Positions 63,105-64,000 of a stretch of 64,000 nt of DNA are shown piece by piece. The stretch lies in the NCBI RefSeq assembly GCF_001628715.1, contig NZ_CP011120.1:930001-994000 (forward strand). Direction: 5' to 3'. A program made the position numbers and the translations under genes. The notes beneath the pieces were generated by a model. That model did not search any database. It saw only the letters and a program-made list of their open reading frames with translations, and had not been told where the DNA came from. The DNA comes from Acetobacter oryzifermentans. Lineage in GTDB: Bacteria; Pseudomonadota; Alphaproteobacteria; Acetobacterales; Acetobacteraceae. Each line of letters begins with the position of its first letter. Positions within the stretch are counted from its first letter, which is position 1.

Positions 63105-63602
63105 ATGCGTTCTGCATCCCGCCATTTTGCTGCTGCCTTGGCGCTGTGCGGAGCATGGTTCATGCCTGCGGGCGCAGAAACCATGCTTGGCCCGGTTACG
63201 GCAACAGTTACATTTAATACGCGTTCGGCGGATCTGGGTGTAGGATATACATGGGGCCGGGGTGTGCTGACATATGGCGGCCGCCAGTATCCGTTTGAAA
63301 TCAAGGGTGCTTCCGCTATTGCTGTTGGGTATTCTTCTGGCCACAGCGTAGGCAAGGTGTACAACCTTCAGCGTATTGAAGACTTTGAAGGCACATTCTG
63401 GGCGCTTTCGGGTGAGGCCACAGTGGGCCGTGGTGTTGGCGGCCTGCTGATGGAAAATAATGACGGCGTGCGCATCCGGTTAGATGAATGTCGTTCTGGG
63501 GGCCGTATTGCGGCATCACCCTCGCGTTTGACAATTCATTTGCTGGATAAAACAGGCACACCCATTACAACAGCGCCGGTTGCCCAGAAGTCAGCTCACT
63601 AA
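63105..63602 (+). CDS. Exported protein of unknown function
   Basis: A 165-residue protein with a signal peptide (cleavage after AGA, about residue 24). The mature part is glycine-rich and beta-like (GVGYTWGRGVLTYGG, then KGASAIAVGYSSGHSVGKVY, LQRIEDFEGTFWAL), reminiscent of small beta barrels. No family name is claimed. ATG at 63105 after GGGGAG; 63084 is an alternative. Confidence 0.65.
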   Translation: MRSASRHFAAALALCGAWFMPAGAETMLGPVTATVTFNTRSADLGVGYTWGRGVLTYGGRQYPFEIKGASAIAVGYSSGHSVGKVYNLQRIEDFEGTFWALSGEATVGRGVGGLLMENNDGVRIRLDECRSGGRIAASPSRLTIHLLDKTGTPITTAPVAQKSAH

Positions 63603-63627
63603 ATACATTACACCCACGCCTGGTGGC

Positions 63628-63999
63628 TTAATGTGTCAGCAGGCGTGTGGTGGTTTGTAGAATTGTTTTTTCATCAAATAAGCGTAGAGCACGTTTTAGC
63701 CCAGCAGTACCCATGTGCTGGCATAAAGCTGGGTTTTGCACCAGCGTTGTAAGGGCTTCTGCCAGTTCTGCCGTAGTGCCGGGGGGCACAAGTAGCCCTG
63801 TTTCATGCGGCACAACCTGCTCGCGCGAGCCTCTAATATTAGTGGCCACAACTGGCAATCCGCACAACATGGCTTCAATAATAGACATAGGCAGGCCTTC
63901 AAAATGGCTGGGCAGCACAAAAATATCTGCTGCGGCCAATAAAGCCGGAATATCAGCCCGATAACCAAGGCATTTTAGTCGCGGGCCAAGTGCAGCTCG
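63628..63999 (-). CDS. Glycosyltransferase family 4, C-terminal part (cut by window end)
   Basis: The visible 123 residues are the donor-binding half of a GT4 (GT-B fold) enzyme: ADIFVLPSHFEGLPMSIIEAML with the EGLP...E nucleotide-sugar motif, GLPVVATNIRGSREQV, and GLLVPPG. The gene continues beyond base 64000. Donor and acceptor sugars unknown; probably exopolysaccharide or LPS synthesis. Confidence 0.88.
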   Translation of the reverse strand, partial: RAALGPRLKCLGYRADIPALLAAADIFVLPSHFEGLPMSIIEAMLCGLPVVATNIRGSREQVVPHETGLLVPPGTTAELAEALTTLVQNPALCQHMGTAGLKRALRLFDEKTILQTTTRLLTH

Positions 64000-64000
64000 C

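Overview
The window looks like the chromosome of an acetic acid bacterium (Acetobacteraceae, close to Acetobacter). The reasoning is from protein families and gene order: cytochrome b and c1 beside hemF, mtnP straight after cytochrome c1, an aroE-coaE-dnaQ string, an argH-lptM-lysA-TIGR02302 string, and mobile genes of acetic-acid-bacterial type. No rRNA is present, so the species is not fixed.

Layout. 1-10.1 kb and 47.9-64 kb are ordinary chromosome. The left part holds a Smr-domain protein (cut by the window), a Tat-exported solute-binding protein, hemF, cytochrome b/c1 without an adjacent Rieske gene, mtnP, a LysE-type exporter, an nfsB-type nitroreductase, an ornithine-cyclodeaminase-family reductase and a secreted cupin. 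The right part holds panB, an ArsR regulator divergent from an old yellow enzyme, a zinc alcohol dehydrogenase, a secreted serine protease, galE, TIGR02302/DUF4175, lysA, lptM, argH, an N-formylglutamate amidohydrolase-type gene, aroE, coaE, dnaQ and the end of a glycosyltransferase gene.

10.2-47.9 kb is one long accessory region ending at the 3' end of a tRNA-Tyr gene. (a) 10.2-16.3 kb carries inter-bacterial competition genes: a pesticin/T4-lysozyme-like muramidase coupled to a small exported protein (candidate effector and immunity), then an orphan RNase A-like CDI toxin domain with its immunity gene, present twice as an inverted repeat in which the second toxin is frameshifted. (b) 16.4-17.1 kb is a graveyard of a deleted Mrr-like nuclease and IS transposase fragments. 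(c) 17.2-26.1 kb is a complete type I-C CRISPR-Cas system, cas5-cas8c-cas7-cas4-cas1-cas2, then 11 repeats, then cas3. Putting cas3 after the array is unusual, and a short IstB-like remnant sits at the array/cas3 junction. (d) 26.2-28.1 kb holds fragments of an IS5 transposase, an ImmA-like protein, an integrase and a XRE regulator. (e) 28.1-47.6 kb is a defective prophage or prophage-satellite hybrid: a methyltransferase, a short tail module up to the tape measure protein, several unknown operons, a tightly overlapping run of nine small genes, AlpA-like regulators, a Toprim/DUF927 primase-helicase followed by iteron-like 9-bp repeats, and a TubC_N-like protein. No head, terminase or full integrase gene is seen.

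The strongest leads for something undescribed are the lysozyme/exported-protein pair, the inverted CDI toxin-immunity cassette, the GTCCAAATTGGAC palindrome that recurs in two divergent promoter regions of the prophage, the iteron-like block behind the DUF927 gene, and the minus-strand operon of unknown genes at 37.7-39.9 kb. All functional assignments come from reading motifs; no database search was run.
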